Shown: positions 55,170-64,000 of the stretch, in pieces
Layout: every line of letters starts with the position of its first letter
How positions within the stretch are numbered: position 1 is the stretch's first letter
DNA from: Zygaena filipendulae
Taxonomy: Eukaryota; Arthropoda; Insecta; Lepidoptera; Zygaenidae
NCBI GenBank assembly: GCA_907165275.2
Contig: OU015649.1
Coordinates: 13,608,001-13,672,000, forward strand
Length of the DNA stretch: 64,000 bases
Direction of reading: 5' to 3'
Program-made: the position numbers and the translations under genes
Notes under the pieces: generated by a model
Told to the model about the DNA's origin: nothing
The model's input: only the letters and a program-made list of their open reading frames with translations
Databases searched by the model: none

Positions 55170-58100
55170 CCTGAAACAAACGCATGTTTCAGTCGGTTTG
55201 TATGAACACGCATTTTCTTATTTTTCACTTGTAAAGTGACGTTAACTTTAGAATTGATTGCTATAATGTCGTAAGGACCTAACCAGTATTTTGCTAACTT
55301 TTTCGTCTTTCCTAACCGAACTTGTTCGTTGCTTAAATATACCTTATCTCCTATTTTAAATTCTATGTACCTAGATTTCTTGTCATATAATCTTTTATTT
55401 GTTTCCTTTGAATCAATAATATTTTTTCTAGCTAATTCACGCGATTTCCTTAATTTTAATAATAAATCATCTACATAATTATCGTAAGAATACTTGAATT
55501 CTGTTTCTTTAGTAATTGAACTAGGTAAACATGCTTTGAAACCAAATATAAGTTCAAATGGGGTATAACGTGTTGTACTATGCACGTTAGTATTGTATGA
55601 AAACATTGCGAAGTCTATCCAACGATCCCAATTATTTTGATCTTCGTTAACGTAATGTTTAAGATAGTCTGCTAGTGTACTATGACTTCTTTCTAAAGCT
55701 CCATTGGACTGAGGGTGATACGCACTTGTATTAATTTTCTTCATTTTAAATAATTTCGATATTTCTTTTATTAAATTTGACATAAAATCTGCACCTTGGT
55801 CTGTGAGTACTACTTCGGGTATACCAAATTTACAAATAAAATTTCTGACAAAACAGTCAGCTATTGTTTCCGCATCGTGTTTAGGTAATGGATATGCTTG
55901 TGAAAATTTAGTTAGATCGTCTTGCAAAGTCAAGATATATTTATTACCATTTTCTGTTAAGGGCAATGGACCTACAATGTCTAAACAAACTTTTTCAAAC
56001 GCATTTGTTGCTGTAGTTGTTATTTCCATGGGTTGTTTAGTTTTCTTTCTATTTAATTTATTTTCTTGGCACGACTTACATTTTTTTATAAATTCAGCGA
56101 TGTCTTGTTTCATGGTTTTCCAGTAGTAATTAGACTTAATTTTCTTATAAGTTTTATGAAATCCTGTATGACCTGAGATTGGGTTTGTGTGACACTCATC
56201 TAATATTTTTACGATATCTTCCTCTTTTGGAGTGACAACCGTATTGTGATAAACTTTAATTAATATTTTAGTATCCTTAAATAAAAATCTCAGTATAGTT
56301 CTAATTTTATGCCATTTTAAGTTGAGCAATGGTTTTAAGTTTTCCAAACAAAATTCTGTGATATTTTCTTTTATTAATCGGTCTCTTAAATTCTTTAAAA
56401 CATTAAAAATATCTTCATAAGAAACTTTTTCCCAATTATTAACCCTAGTAAACGCGAAAAATGTTAATTTATTATTACTTCCTCTAGATGCTAATATATC
56501 ATATAACTTGGCGTTCCGTGCTTTTAATTCTGATATACTATTTTCATATAGTTTTAATTGTTCCTCGTTAATGGGATCTAAATCGCATGATGTAAAAATT
56601 ACTTTGTTACAGTTAGATGGGGGAATACCTCTATGTTCTTCTAAGTTTTTAGTTAGAATCGGGCGTCTTTTAATTTCTTCTAAGAAGGATGAGTAACTTT
56701 CGTGTTTTCTTGTTAAAATATTTATTTTCACCATATCATTCTCCGGCATAATACGACTCAATGCATCTGCGTTATTATTTAATTTTCCTTTTTTATATAT
56801 TATCTTATAATCGTATTCTTCTAATAACAGTCTCCATCTGACCAATCTCGATCCTGGGTCTTTAACGTTAAATAGCCATTCCAGTGGCTTATGGTCTGTG
56901 ACAATCGTAAACTGTCGACCATATAAATAGGGTCTGAAATGTTTAACTGACCAAACTATTGCTAGCAATTCTTTTTCTGTTGTTGAGTAATTAACTTCCG
57001 CTTTGTTTAGTGTTCTACTCGCGTAGGCTATAGGGAGATCGGAATCTGTACAGTTCTGTGATAAAACACTACCTACAGCGTAATTACTTGCATCAGTTGT
57101 TAGTATAAAAGGTTTGCTGAAATCCGGATATTGTAGAATGGGCTTTTGACATAATTTTAATTTTAATGTTTCAAATGAATCTTGTTGTAAACTAGTCCAA
57201 ATAAAAGGTATGTCTTTCTTAAGAAGCTTTGTTAAGGGTTGTGTTAATTTGCTAAAGTTTCCGATAAATCTTCTATAGTAACCTGCCAAACCTAAGAAAC
57301 TTTTAATATCTTTTTCATTTTTAGGTATAGGGAAATTCTTTACTGCTTCTATCTTTTTTGGGTCTGGTTCAACTCCATTTTGAGTGATTAAGTGTCCTAA
57401 ATACATAACTTCTCTTTTTAAAAACTCGCACTTATCTGGTTGTAACTTTAATTTATTTTTCGATAGTCTTTCAAATATTTCTTTTAATTTATTATTGTGA
57501 TCTTCTAATGAATTACCATAAACAACTATGTCATCTAAATAAACAAAACACTTTAAACCTTGTAAACCTACTAAAACATTATTCATTAACCTTTGAAAGG
57601 TACTTGGAGCATTCTTAAGACCGAATGGCATTCGCGTAAATTCGTAGTGACCTAACGGTACACTAAACGCTGTTTTAGCTTGATCTCTCGGGTGCATTTT
57701 AATTTGATGAAATCCAGATGCTAGATCTAATGTAGTAAAATATTTACTATGTCCTAACTGATCTAAAATATCATTTATTTGGGGCAAGGGATAAACATCT
57801 CCTATACTGTTGTCATTTAATTTTCTAAAATCTATCACGAGTCTCCATTTCTTTTTACCAGACGCATCTTCTTTTTTGGGGACAATCCATACTGGTGAGT
57901 TCCAGGGACTATTGGAAGGTTTAATAATGTTATCTTTTAATAATTTATTTACTTGGTCATGAACTTCTTCTTTTAGAGCTTCTGGGTATCTATACGATTT
58001 AGTGTTAATTGGACGTTCATTTTCAAGGGGTATCTCGTGCATGACAATATCTGTGGCGGTTAGACTATCGCCTTCTAAATGGAAAATATGATTATATTCT

Positions 58101-59095
58101 TTACATAATTTTACTAATGATTCTTTTTCTTCTTTGTTTAAATGGTCAATTCTCAATGTTTGTTCTATTTTGTCTAAACGACTACTATCGTAATTACAAT
58201 TATTATTTTGTTTATCAACTTTCATTATTCTACTGTCGCTTTGGTCTTTGTTAGTTATAGACTCTAAATGGACCTTAATTTTGTTTATTTTTATCATCTC
58301 ATCAGTGGTGTTTAAACAAGCTGTTAACGCATAACTATTATTTACCTTGACAATGCTGGGACATAGATAACAACCTTTTGTTATCTCTATTTTCTCGGGA
58401 ATTATTCCTTCATTTAAATCTTTATTTATTATATTAACTGATATTATTTTTTCACATCTTGGCTCAATATAAATAAACTCATTTTCAATATTATTATTCT
58501 CACACATATTTTTCATTATATTATTTTCATTTATTTTTTCAATTTCAGTATTCTCACTATTATTTCCATTTCTCATACTTCTGGGGTTATTTATTATGCT
58601 TTCAGTTTTCATATTATCGAATAAAATATCATCACAGTATATCGCCTCATTATTATTACATTCTAAACTCGCAATTATATCATTATTCTTTTTTTCGTCT
58701 CTGTATATCATTTTTATAAGGGTACCTAATAATTCAATTTCTCCCTTTTGGAGATTAATAATAGCGTTCATCGTTTGGAGAAAGTCGCTACCAATTACTC
58801 CGTCGCTTTCGATAGGAAAGTTATCAGGTACTATCGAGACAGTATGAATAACCGTATTTGTTCCTATTTGAAATGAAACGCAAGTATAGCCCGTTGTCTC
58901 CGTTGGCGACGCATCTTTATCTATTCCTCGTAATTTAAAAATCTTATCTTTATACACTAATGAGTTTTCGTTTAACGCGCTTTCTTTAATTAATGTTATT
59001 TCTGCTCCTGTATCTATTAAAAATGTGCTTATGTTATCGTTAAATTGTTTGGACATTAATTCAACATAAAGAGATATTTTTGTGTTTACTATCAT
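55166..59095 (-). CDS. pol: Pol polyprotein: protease, RT, RNase H, integrase
   Basis: The 1309 residues are counted from the first ATG (59095), but the frame is open from 59158 and is probably made as a Gag-Pol fusion by -1 frameshift. Domains in order: aspartic protease with DTG at 28-30; reverse transcriptase from about 350, with catalytic D457 and YLDD at 519-522; RNase H with D668, E707, D734 and D777; integrase with zinc residues H969, H976, C1006 and C1009, catalytic D1039, D1099 and E1135 (35 residues between the last two); and a C-terminal GPY/F module (GPY at 1273-1275). All catalytic residues are present, with no internal stop. A long Asn-rich linker (140-310) separates protease and RT. 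It ends at TGA 55168-55166, overlapping the env ATG by ATGA. Confidence 0.97.
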   Translation of the reverse strand: MIVNTKISLYVELMSKQFNDNISTFLIDTGAEITLIKESALNENSLVYKDKIFKLRGIDKDASPTETTGYTCVSFQIGTNTVIHTVSIVPDNFPIESDGVIGSDFLQTMNAIINLQKGEIELLGTLIKMIYRDEKKNNDIIASLECNNNEAIYCDDILFDNMKTESIINNPRSMRNGNNSENTEIEKINENNIMKNMCENNNIENEFIYIEPRCEKIISVNIINKDLNEGIIPEKIEITKGCYLCPSIVKVNNSYALTACLNTTDEMIKINKIKVHLESITNKDQSDSRIMKVDKQNNNCNYDSSRLDKIEQTLRIDHLNKEEKESLVKLCKEYNHIFHLEGDSLTATDIVMHEIPLENERPINTKSYRYPEALKEEVHDQVNKLLKDNIIKPSNSPWNSPVWIVPKKEDASGKKKWRLVIDFRKLNDNSIGDVYPLPQINDILDQLGHSKYFTTLDLASGFHQIKMHPRDQAKTAFSVPLGHYEFTRMPFGLKNAPSTFQRLMNNVLVGLQGLKCFVYLDDIVVYGNSLEDHNNKLKEIFERLSKNKLKLQPDKCEFLKREVMYLGHLITQNGVEPDPKKIEAVKNFPIPKNEKDIKSFLGLAGYYRRFIGNFSKLTQPLTKLLKKDIPFIWTSLQQDSFETLKLKLCQKPILQYPDFSKPFILTTDASNYAVGSVLSQNCTDSDLPIAYASRTLNKAEVNYSTTEKELLAIVWSVKHFRPYLYGRQFTIVTDHKPLEWLFNVKDPGSRLVRWRLLLEEYDYKIIYKKGKLNNNADALSRIMPENDMVKINILTRKHESYSSFLEEIKRRPILTKNLEEHRGIPPSNCNKVIFTSCDLDPINEEQLKLYENSISELKARNAKLYDILASRGSNNKLTFFAFTRVNNWEKVSYEDIFNVLKNLRDRLIKENITEFCLENLKPLLNLKWHKIRTILRFLFKDTKILIKVYHNTVVTPKEEDIVKILDECHTNPISGHTGFHKTYKKIKSNYYWKTMKQDIAEFIKKCKSCQENKLNRKKTKQPMEITTTATNAFEKVCLDIVGPLPLTENGNKYILTLQDDLTKFSQAYPLPKHDAETIADCFVRNFICKFGIPEVVLTDQGADFMSNLIKEISKLFKMKKINTSAYHPQSNGALERSHSTLADYLKHYVNEDQNNWDRWIDFAMFSYNTNVHSTTRYTPFELIFGFKACLPSSITKETEFKYSYDNYVDDLLLKLRKSRELARKNIIDSKETNKRLYDKKSRYIEFKIGDKVYLSNEQVRLGKTKKLAKYWLGPYDIIAINSKVNVTLQVKNKKMRVHTNRLKHAFVSG
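55171..55182 (-). promoter_or_regulatory. Candidate splice acceptor for env mRNA
   Basis: The minus strand reads GCGTTTGTTTCAG immediately before GATGAAC. The exon would begin at 55170, one base before the ATG that opens the env signal peptide. This placement matches the known spliced env mRNA strategy of errantiviruses. The partner donor is at 60206. Confidence 0.65.
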
Positions 59096-59115
59096 AATTC
59101 GGCCTCCATCACAAA

Positions 59116-59158
59116 AGTCCTTGGGGCGGCCTACTTCCTTGGACTGTTGGGGTTTAAA
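59116..59158 (-). promoter_or_regulatory. -1 ribosomal frameshift signal between gag and pol
   Basis: The heptamer TTTAAAC (minus strand, 59158-59152) lies in gag frame as T TTA AAC, the classical X XXY YYZ form. The pol frame is in the -1 register. Its nearest upstream stop (TAA, 59161-59159) lies directly before the heptamer, and it is open from there onward, so pol can only be entered here or below. Six bases downstream, AGTCC (59145-59141) can pair with GGACT (59120-59116). With one mismatch the stem extends to nine positions. The heptamer position is seen directly; stem formation is inferred. Confidence 0.85.
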
Positions 59159-60111
59159 TTACCGCTCATATTTTCTCTATTATTATGTGAGTTTGCATAA
59201 TTATTTGGATTATTCTGCGAAGGTGAATTCGTATTATTATTATACATTCTATTATGAGTAAATCTATTATTGCTGTTAGGGAATCGACTTCTATAATTAT
59301 TATTGTTAGGTCTATAATTGCTTGCTGATGGACCATTATAATGATTAAATTGATTACTACGGCAATCTCGGCTATAATGTCCTTTTTTGTTACATTTAAA
59401 ACATGTAATAACGTTATTATTAGGTTGAATAACTCGAATATTTGGGTTAAATCTGCACTGAAAGGCTAAATGTCCTATTTTATTACAATTAGTACATCTT
59501 TTAACGTGGGGAAAATGTCTTTGATTCATTTCCGCTCTAGACATTATTTCTTGTTCTTCAGAAATGGCGATTGATATAGCTTCCTCGAATGTGTTCGGTT
59601 TTTGGGACTTTAATAAAATGTGTAATTGTGGTATAAGACCACTAATAAAAATATTTAATGATTGGCTTTTTAAGAGATCTATATTGGCTTCGCGAGCCTC
59701 TTTACTGAGTTTGGGGTCTAACGATTTAATTAATTTAATATAGCAATTTTCGACTCTGTTTGAATAGTTTAAGACGGACTCGTTATGTCCTTGTCTACAC
59801 GAATTTAGTTCCATCTGCCATTGTGCAAATGTTCTTTTTTCTGAATAATTTTCTAAAAGGTGAATTTTTAATTCCTCCCAATTATTAAACGACCTATTTA
59901 ACAAAGTTGACCTAATGTTTCCTTCTATTTTAGATAATACTACAGATACGAAAGCTGAACTAAAAATTGGATTTATTAATGCGCTTGCGTTGTTACAATT
60001 ATCGATGAAAACATGAAGATTGGATTTATTTCCGTCATATTTATTTAGCATACGCTCGGCGAGATTAATATCAATGAATGCATTTGGGGGTTTCGTTTCG
60101 TCTAAAGGCAT
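59131..60111 (-). CDS. gag: Gag polyprotein
   Basis: The 326-residue protein starts at an ATG in the leader context and stops at TAG 59133-59131. It should form the capsid-like particle and bind the element's RNA. Residues 1-195 are mostly helical with no named motif visible. Two CCHC zinc knuckles follow: C206-C209-H214-C219 and C237-C240-H245-C250, typical of retroviral nucleocapsid. The tail (251-326) is very rich in Asn with Arg and Ser, an RNA-binding low-complexity region. A slippery heptamer lies within the last 11 codons, so most ribosomes should stop at TAG and a minority should shift into pol. No internal stop or frameshift is seen. Confidence 0.95.
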   Translation of the reverse strand: MPLDETKPPNAFIDINLAERMLNKYDGNKSNLHVFIDNCNNASALINPIFSSAFVSVVLSKIEGNIRSTLLNRSFNNWEELKIHLLENYSEKRTFAQWQMELNSCRQGHNESVLNYSNRVENCYIKLIKSLDPKLSKEAREANIDLLKSQSLNIFISGLIPQLHILLKSQKPNTFEEAISIAISEEQEIMSRAEMNQRHFPHVKRCTNCNKIGHLAFQCRFNPNIRVIQPNNNVITCFKCNKKGHYSRDCRSNQFNHYNGPSASNYRPNNNNYRSRFPNSNNRFTHNRMYNNNTNSPSQNNPNNYANSHNNRENMSGNLNPNSPRK

Positions 60112-60537
60112 CTTAATATAATATATTTTGTCTTTTTCTAAATTATTATACCTATACGTAGAGTAAAAAAATAATCACTTATTCACTTTATGAAGTATTC
60201 ACTTACGTGGACTTTCTTTGGGGTATTCTTATAACACACAGTTGGCTGCTGGGGAGAAGGGGACGTTTTTCTGGTTGAGTTCCTTGAAGACCTGCCGGTG
60301 GTGCCTCGAAAGACACGATGATCTGCTGCTACTCTGATGTCTGCTGCTGTCTCTTTGCCTCTGCTTGGCTGCACTCTTCAGCACTTCTTTGTTAATACGT
60401 TGATCAGTTGTTTTGATATGTCTCGAGAGACGACTTACGAATAAGTTTTTTATCGAAATTTCTGAATTCTCGTACTAAGGCTATCACGCTGACGCGCTCG
60501 TTTGCCTTTTGTCTTGTGGATGATTTCAATCCACCAA
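60112..60537 (-). other. Untranslated leader with candidate splice donor
   Basis: About 430 bp between the primer site and the gag ATG. A consensus donor (CCAC followed by GTAAGTGA) lies at 60206-60201, upstream of gag. Paired with the acceptor at 55171 it would remove gag and pol to give an env mRNA. Short frames in the leader lack an ATG. Confidence 0.6.
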
Positions 60538-60554
60538 TCCCACTTCTGACACCA
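60538..60554 (-). other. Primer binding site, tRNA-Leu type
   Basis: Three bases inside the 5' LTR the minus strand reads TGGTGTCAGAAGTGGGA, complementary to a tRNA 3' end ...CCCACTTCTGACACCA. From memory this matches animal tRNA-Leu. Confidence 0.85.
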
Positions 60555-60557
60555 ATT

Positions 60558-61230
60558 TGTTGTGTGCCGACGTGCCGGTAGTCAGAGAGGAGTGAAGACA
60601 CAATTGATACAACAGACACAGGATTTTATATAGAGTTTATATTATGAACCAGATACTAGGTTATAATAACTACAATATAAAATATAGAATAACTTACGCG
60701 AGATCAACTTTATACGCGGGAGGTGTCACTATGACTCGTGTTGCGTGGCTGAAGGTGGGTAACTAACTGACTACTCCAAACTTCCCTCGCACTAAGCACG
60801 ACTCTCAAAATAATGAACTACACATTTACAAAAAGGTCTTATAACAAAGGTACTGGAACGTTACATAAAAACAATAGAAACAAAACATCTTTCACTCCAA
60901 GGAGCGGTACAGCAAAGGGTGCTGCGTGCAGATGTTACTAACGATAGGTAATTAACTAGCTATTGCTGTTTGTGCTACACAATGAACCTTAATAAACCTT
61001 TGTCTCATCTAGGTCCTAAAACTGATAAAACCTTTTCTAAAAAAAATACAAGATTCATACTGTAAAACCAATAACACAAAGTGAATGAAAACAATGAGAA
61101 GAAACTTAGATAATAGCTTAATGTTACCGAACGTGGGAACAATGACGCTTTACAGAATTGAAAAAGAAATATTTAAAGAAATGTTTACTAATAAAATTTA
61201 ACATGGCAACAGACCCCACAGTACATTACA
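60558..61230 (-). repeat. 5' LTR
   Basis: Same 673 bp as the 3' LTR. A TATA box lies near its downstream end, so U3 makes up most of the LTR and R plus U5 are short. I found no AATAAA on the minus strand downstream of the TATA box. Confidence 0.97.
60623..60632 (-). promoter_or_regulatory. LTR TATA box
   Basis: CTATATAAAA reads on the minus strand about 65-75 bp before the end of the 5' LTR. A TATCAATTG stretch about 25 bp downstream could serve as initiator. The same site exists in the 3' LTR (53213-53222). Confidence 0.6.
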
Positions 61231-61416
61231 GAAGTGTAAGTATAGTATGGCCAAAAAGGATTCCTGTGTAAATTGGTTTTATTTGTTCCGTATCAAACGA
61301 ACCGAATTACATTTTTTTTTGCTCGTCAAGAATTCGTGTGGAAATTTATTGGCGGGAAAATCGACGGGTATACCCAATTCGATATAGGTAACTAATCCGA
61401 TTCACTTTGACCACTA

Positions 61417-61559
61417 GCCCGACTGCACACGCACGATTTTTGCGTCCGGTTCCCCGACAAGGTTAGCTATTCTATTGTATGGATTGACGCCTTCGGTTAC
61501 CCTGTTTTGCTAACCTAATCCGGGAACCGGACACGATAAACGTGCGTGTGCGGCCGGGG
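61417..61559. mobile_element. GC-rich inverted-repeat element with TA flanks
   Basis: Termini GCCCGACTGCACACGCACGA and the near mirror ending CGTGCGTGTGCGGCCGGGG extend inward over about 50 bp through GTCCGGTTCCC and AGGTTAGC. TA flanks both ends (61415-61416, 61560-61561). The 143-bp length equals that of the MITE at 44142, but the sequence is unrelated. There is no ORF. Confidence 0.75.
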
Positions 61560-61561
61560 TA

Positions 61562-61869
61562 ACACGCCGCGCCGCGTTACGACAACGCACCGCAAAACTT
61601 GTTCCGAAAGAAGTTTCACTTAAAAAAAATTAGACGTTTCTTTTTATCATACATTATATTTATTAGTGTGTTTTTTTTACAGACAACCGTTTTACAGACA
61701 GTTATAGGGAGCAATATTATCTTCATTCCCATTCCCAATCTTCATAAACACAAATACATAATATTATAGTTAGGTACAATGTATTTTCTTAAAGATCAAC
61801 ATGGTCCGATTCTCGGTTATGAAAATTATCTATTCTAACTAGATACCTACCTATCTATACGTCATATAT
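61562..61869. other. No gene recognised
   Basis: Starts GC-rich (ACGCCGCGCCGCGTTACGAC) and becomes AT-rich. No ORF. Confidence 0.35.
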
Positions 61870-62225
61870 AAAAATGAATCCCGAAACATACAGCCGAATG
61901 CATATTGCATAACCTCCTCCCTTTCGGAAGACGGTTAAAAATAAATCCCTATTTCCCTCAGTCACGGCATCACGCGTAAACGGCTGGACCAATTTCGCTA
62001 ATTCTCTTTTTGTTGTGTTTGTTATTGTAAGGATAAGTAGAATAAGTTTGTGGTTCCTGCGGGAATTCCGAAACTCACGCGGGTGCATCTCTGAAACGAT
62101 TGGACTGATTTAGACGGGACTTCCACTGCTAATTAGCCTATGTTATGAGTAGTCAATTAAGGCTCCTTTGGAGTTCTTGAGGAAATTCCGAAACTCACGC
62201 GCATGAAACCGCGGGGCACAGCTAA
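61870..62225. repeat. Family R variant, forward, near full length
   Basis: It carries CACGGCATCACGCGTAAACG, TTGTGTTTGTTATTGTAAGG, two boxes of the CTCACGCGGGTG type (about 62074 and 62195) and ends CCGCGGGGCACAGCTAAT. Confidence 0.8.
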
Positions 62226-63007
62226 TAATTTTTACAAATCTGAATGTACCTACAGTTTTGATTTTTATCAATATCGGCCCCGAGACTACTTTGAGTATTT
62301 TTCGCTATTCCTCGAAGTTTCGGAAGTGGCCATTCACACCCACTTGAAAAATTCATCCTGTATACTATTTCAGTATAATATATTAAGATCCGGGATCCGG
62401 GATCCGGCCTACTTCCCACGCGTCAACTACCGCGGAAGATATCAGCCATCATAAACGATTGTTAAATCTGACAGAACAATAGCAAGTGCGCTTGTAGATA
62501 GATTATTGAAGAAAACACAAGTCGGGCAAAAAGTATCGCGCACCGATAGGTAGGTACACCATGATCTATGTGGGGCAATGTTAAATCAATATTGAACTAC
62601 AATTCTGACAGGTCTACATTCACATTGAAATTAAACTCGCTGCGAATGGATGGAATCGAAATATATTATACCAAGTCGCAGAACAAAAACTAAAAAATCC
62701 AACCCATTTGCATCATGGGAAAGAACAATCACCAATGATGGATGGATGAGGATTGGAGGATGGCCAAATCCTAAACGAGGAAAAGCGATAAATGTTCGAA
62801 GGAGTCTCGGGGCCGATCAAAACTAAAACTGTGATCAGATCATTTAATAAATAATTTTGTCAGGCCGGAAACGAACTTTTTAATTTTGAGTGCCAATCTT
62901 TAAGTAACATGACTTGAAAACTGACAGACCGAGGGACATGATGAAATTATAAGGATGATTGCAGTTTGACTATGGAACCCTAAAGACTTGTTGTTTTTGT
63001 TATAACT
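62226..63007. other. No gene recognised
   Basis: Only a short tandem palindrome GATCCGGGATCCGGGATCCG at about 62390 stands out. Confidence 0.4.
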
Positions 63008-63247
63008 GGGCCCTTATTCACTATGACCTGCAACTACATTATTTGCCCATAACGCGCGTCCCAAAAACACAATCCCAAACGCTCCAGATGTAAAAATATA
63101 AGAAATTTATATTCTTTATGACAAAAGAAACGTTGTGAATGAATTTTTTTTGAAGTGCAAACTTCTTTGAACACGAGGGAAAAGCAATTTAAGTGGCGCC
63201 TTATATTAACGCGACGCGTTATGGTCATAGTGAATATATAAGGGCCC
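63008..63247. mobile_element. Inverted-repeat element with GGGCCCTTAT ends
   Basis: This 240-bp element has GGGCCCTTATTCACTATGAC at the left, paired with GTCATAGTGAATATATAAGG then GCCC at the right (a 4-bp ATAT insertion in one arm). A CCCATAACGCG / CGCGTTATGG pair lies further in. No clear target duplication and no supported ORF. Confidence 0.75.
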
Positions 63248-64000
63248 TGTTAAGTTTAGGTAAGACTATTTAAGAAGGAAATAAGCGAAAGAAGGAAATA
63301 CCTAATAGGATACTTGAACAATTACGCAAAGTGTTTCAAATACAAAATGACAAATTAATTGGATTTTACCCGTTATAAGGCAAAATAAGAGCAGCGGCAA
63401 AATTAATATTGATCTAACCGTTTCTTACCAAAAAAAATCATCAATAACTAGTTAAATACCGTTTCACCGTGGGCAATTTAAGAGAATATTGCATCAAAAA
63501 AGGATGTTATAGCAGATAACACGTAACGTTTTCTGTACGTCATTTTGATTCTTATACGAGCTCCAAATTCTCCTAAAGCGACCGCACAATGTATAGGTAC
63601 AAGTTAAGATTAGGAATAAGAAACTAAATATCAGACTACATTCAAGTTTATGTTCCTACCTGATATGCCCGAAATGTCAATGCTGTTAAATAATCTACAG
63701 CCATCATCCTCTCATCACAGGAGGCGGCTTCTTTATCGACCAATTTCACACGTACCCATCTACATATATCGTTCAATCACTAACCAGTTATTAGTTTCCT
63801 GTTAAAGCCGTTATGAGAACTAGAAATGCGCATTCACAAAACTTTGTTATCATAGTGAAATGTTAAAAATTTCAAGTTTCGTTTTCTCTAGCCAACACAT
63901 TACGTAATAGGGACGATTCGAAATAAAACAAACTACGACATAAAATGGAAGTAGGTACACGATTTTGATGACGTCGTATTGGAGCTTTGAGAATCATAGT
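63248..64000. other. No gene recognised
   Basis: AT-rich to the end of the window, with no repeat termini. Confidence 0.35.

Larger units (their letters stand above)
53148..61230 (-). mobile_element. Endogenous errantivirus-like Ty3/gypsy LTR retrotransposon
   Basis: This 8083-bp element is transcribed on the minus strand. It has two 673-bp LTRs, identical by eye, bounded by TG and CA, and a 4-bp target duplication GAAG (53144-53147, 61231-61234). Internal order is primer site, leader, gag, pol, env remnant, polypurine tract. Pol has the Ty3/gypsy order (protease, RT, RNase H, integrase) and the presence of an env-type ORF after pol places it with insect errantiviruses. LTR identity shows recent insertion. 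Gag and pol are open, so it may still retrotranspose; env is defective, so it is unlikely to be infectious. It splits a family-free intergenic site without hitting a recognisable gene. Confidence 0.97.

Noticed and set aside
55803..58847. Plus-strand frames opposite pol (55803, 56508, 58596) and env (54375)
   Set aside because: These are shadows of the real minus-strand genes.
60183..60374. 63-codon frame in the leader of the LTR element
   Set aside because: Starts with GTG, no motif, and lies in the expected untranslated leader.

Overview
The window looks like gene-poor, AT-rich nuclear DNA from an insect, most likely a moth or butterfly. The evidence is the density of lepidopteran-style dispersed repeats: CCGCGG/AACAGCTAGT-type repeats, a tRNA-derived SINE, LINE tails ending in (TTC)n, (TTGA)n or (TTTC)n, and many short foldback elements. 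There is also an endogenous Ty3/gypsy element with an env-type ORF. I found no convincing host gene. Three stretches (16540-16605, 39090-39372, 40082-40294) have weak exon-like features only. No tRNA gene, rRNA gene or CRISPR array was recognised.

The main feature is a young endogenous errantivirus-like LTR retrotransposon at 53148-61230, on the minus strand. Its two 673-bp LTRs are identical by eye and flanked by a 4-bp target duplication (GAAG). Reading along the minus strand, the order is: 5' LTR with TATA box, tRNA-Leu-type primer site, leader with a splice donor, gag with two zinc knuckles, a T TTA AAC slippery heptamer, pol (protease, RT, RNase H, integrase with GPY/F tail), a splice acceptor, an env signal peptide, the C-terminal half of an env protein, polypurine tract and 3' LTR. 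Gag and pol look intact. Env is broken: the signal peptide runs into a stop, and the N-terminal half of the protein is missing.

The other 56 kb is a mosaic of mobile DNA. A decayed Tc1-like transposon with long terminal repeats lies at 32443-34040. Ten or more families of small inverted-repeat elements are present; several occur more than once, and several have diagnostic target duplications (TTAA, TTA, TAA, TA, AACT). One family of five ~325-bp copies carries CRE-type TGACGTCA palindromes. A LINE fragment has inserted into a palindromic element (4299-5092). A near-perfect ~270-bp foldback with a short loop lies at about 997-1566. A 204-bp satellite-like array lies at 45917-46910. A 378-bp sequence at the window start recurs identically at 50749-51126.

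Layout: 1-10 kb, foldback, small elements and LINE/SINE debris; 10-32 kb, sparse sequence with small elements; 32.4-34 kb, Tc1 element; 34-45 kb, repeat clusters and one decayed ORF of unknown family (37211-37553); 45.9-47.3 kb, satellite and hairpins; 50.5-52.7 kb, hairpin-rich repeat and a tandem repeat pair; 53.1-61.2 kb, LTR element; 61.2-64 kb, two more foldback elements. All similarity statements are by eye, and family names rest on motifs rather than searches.
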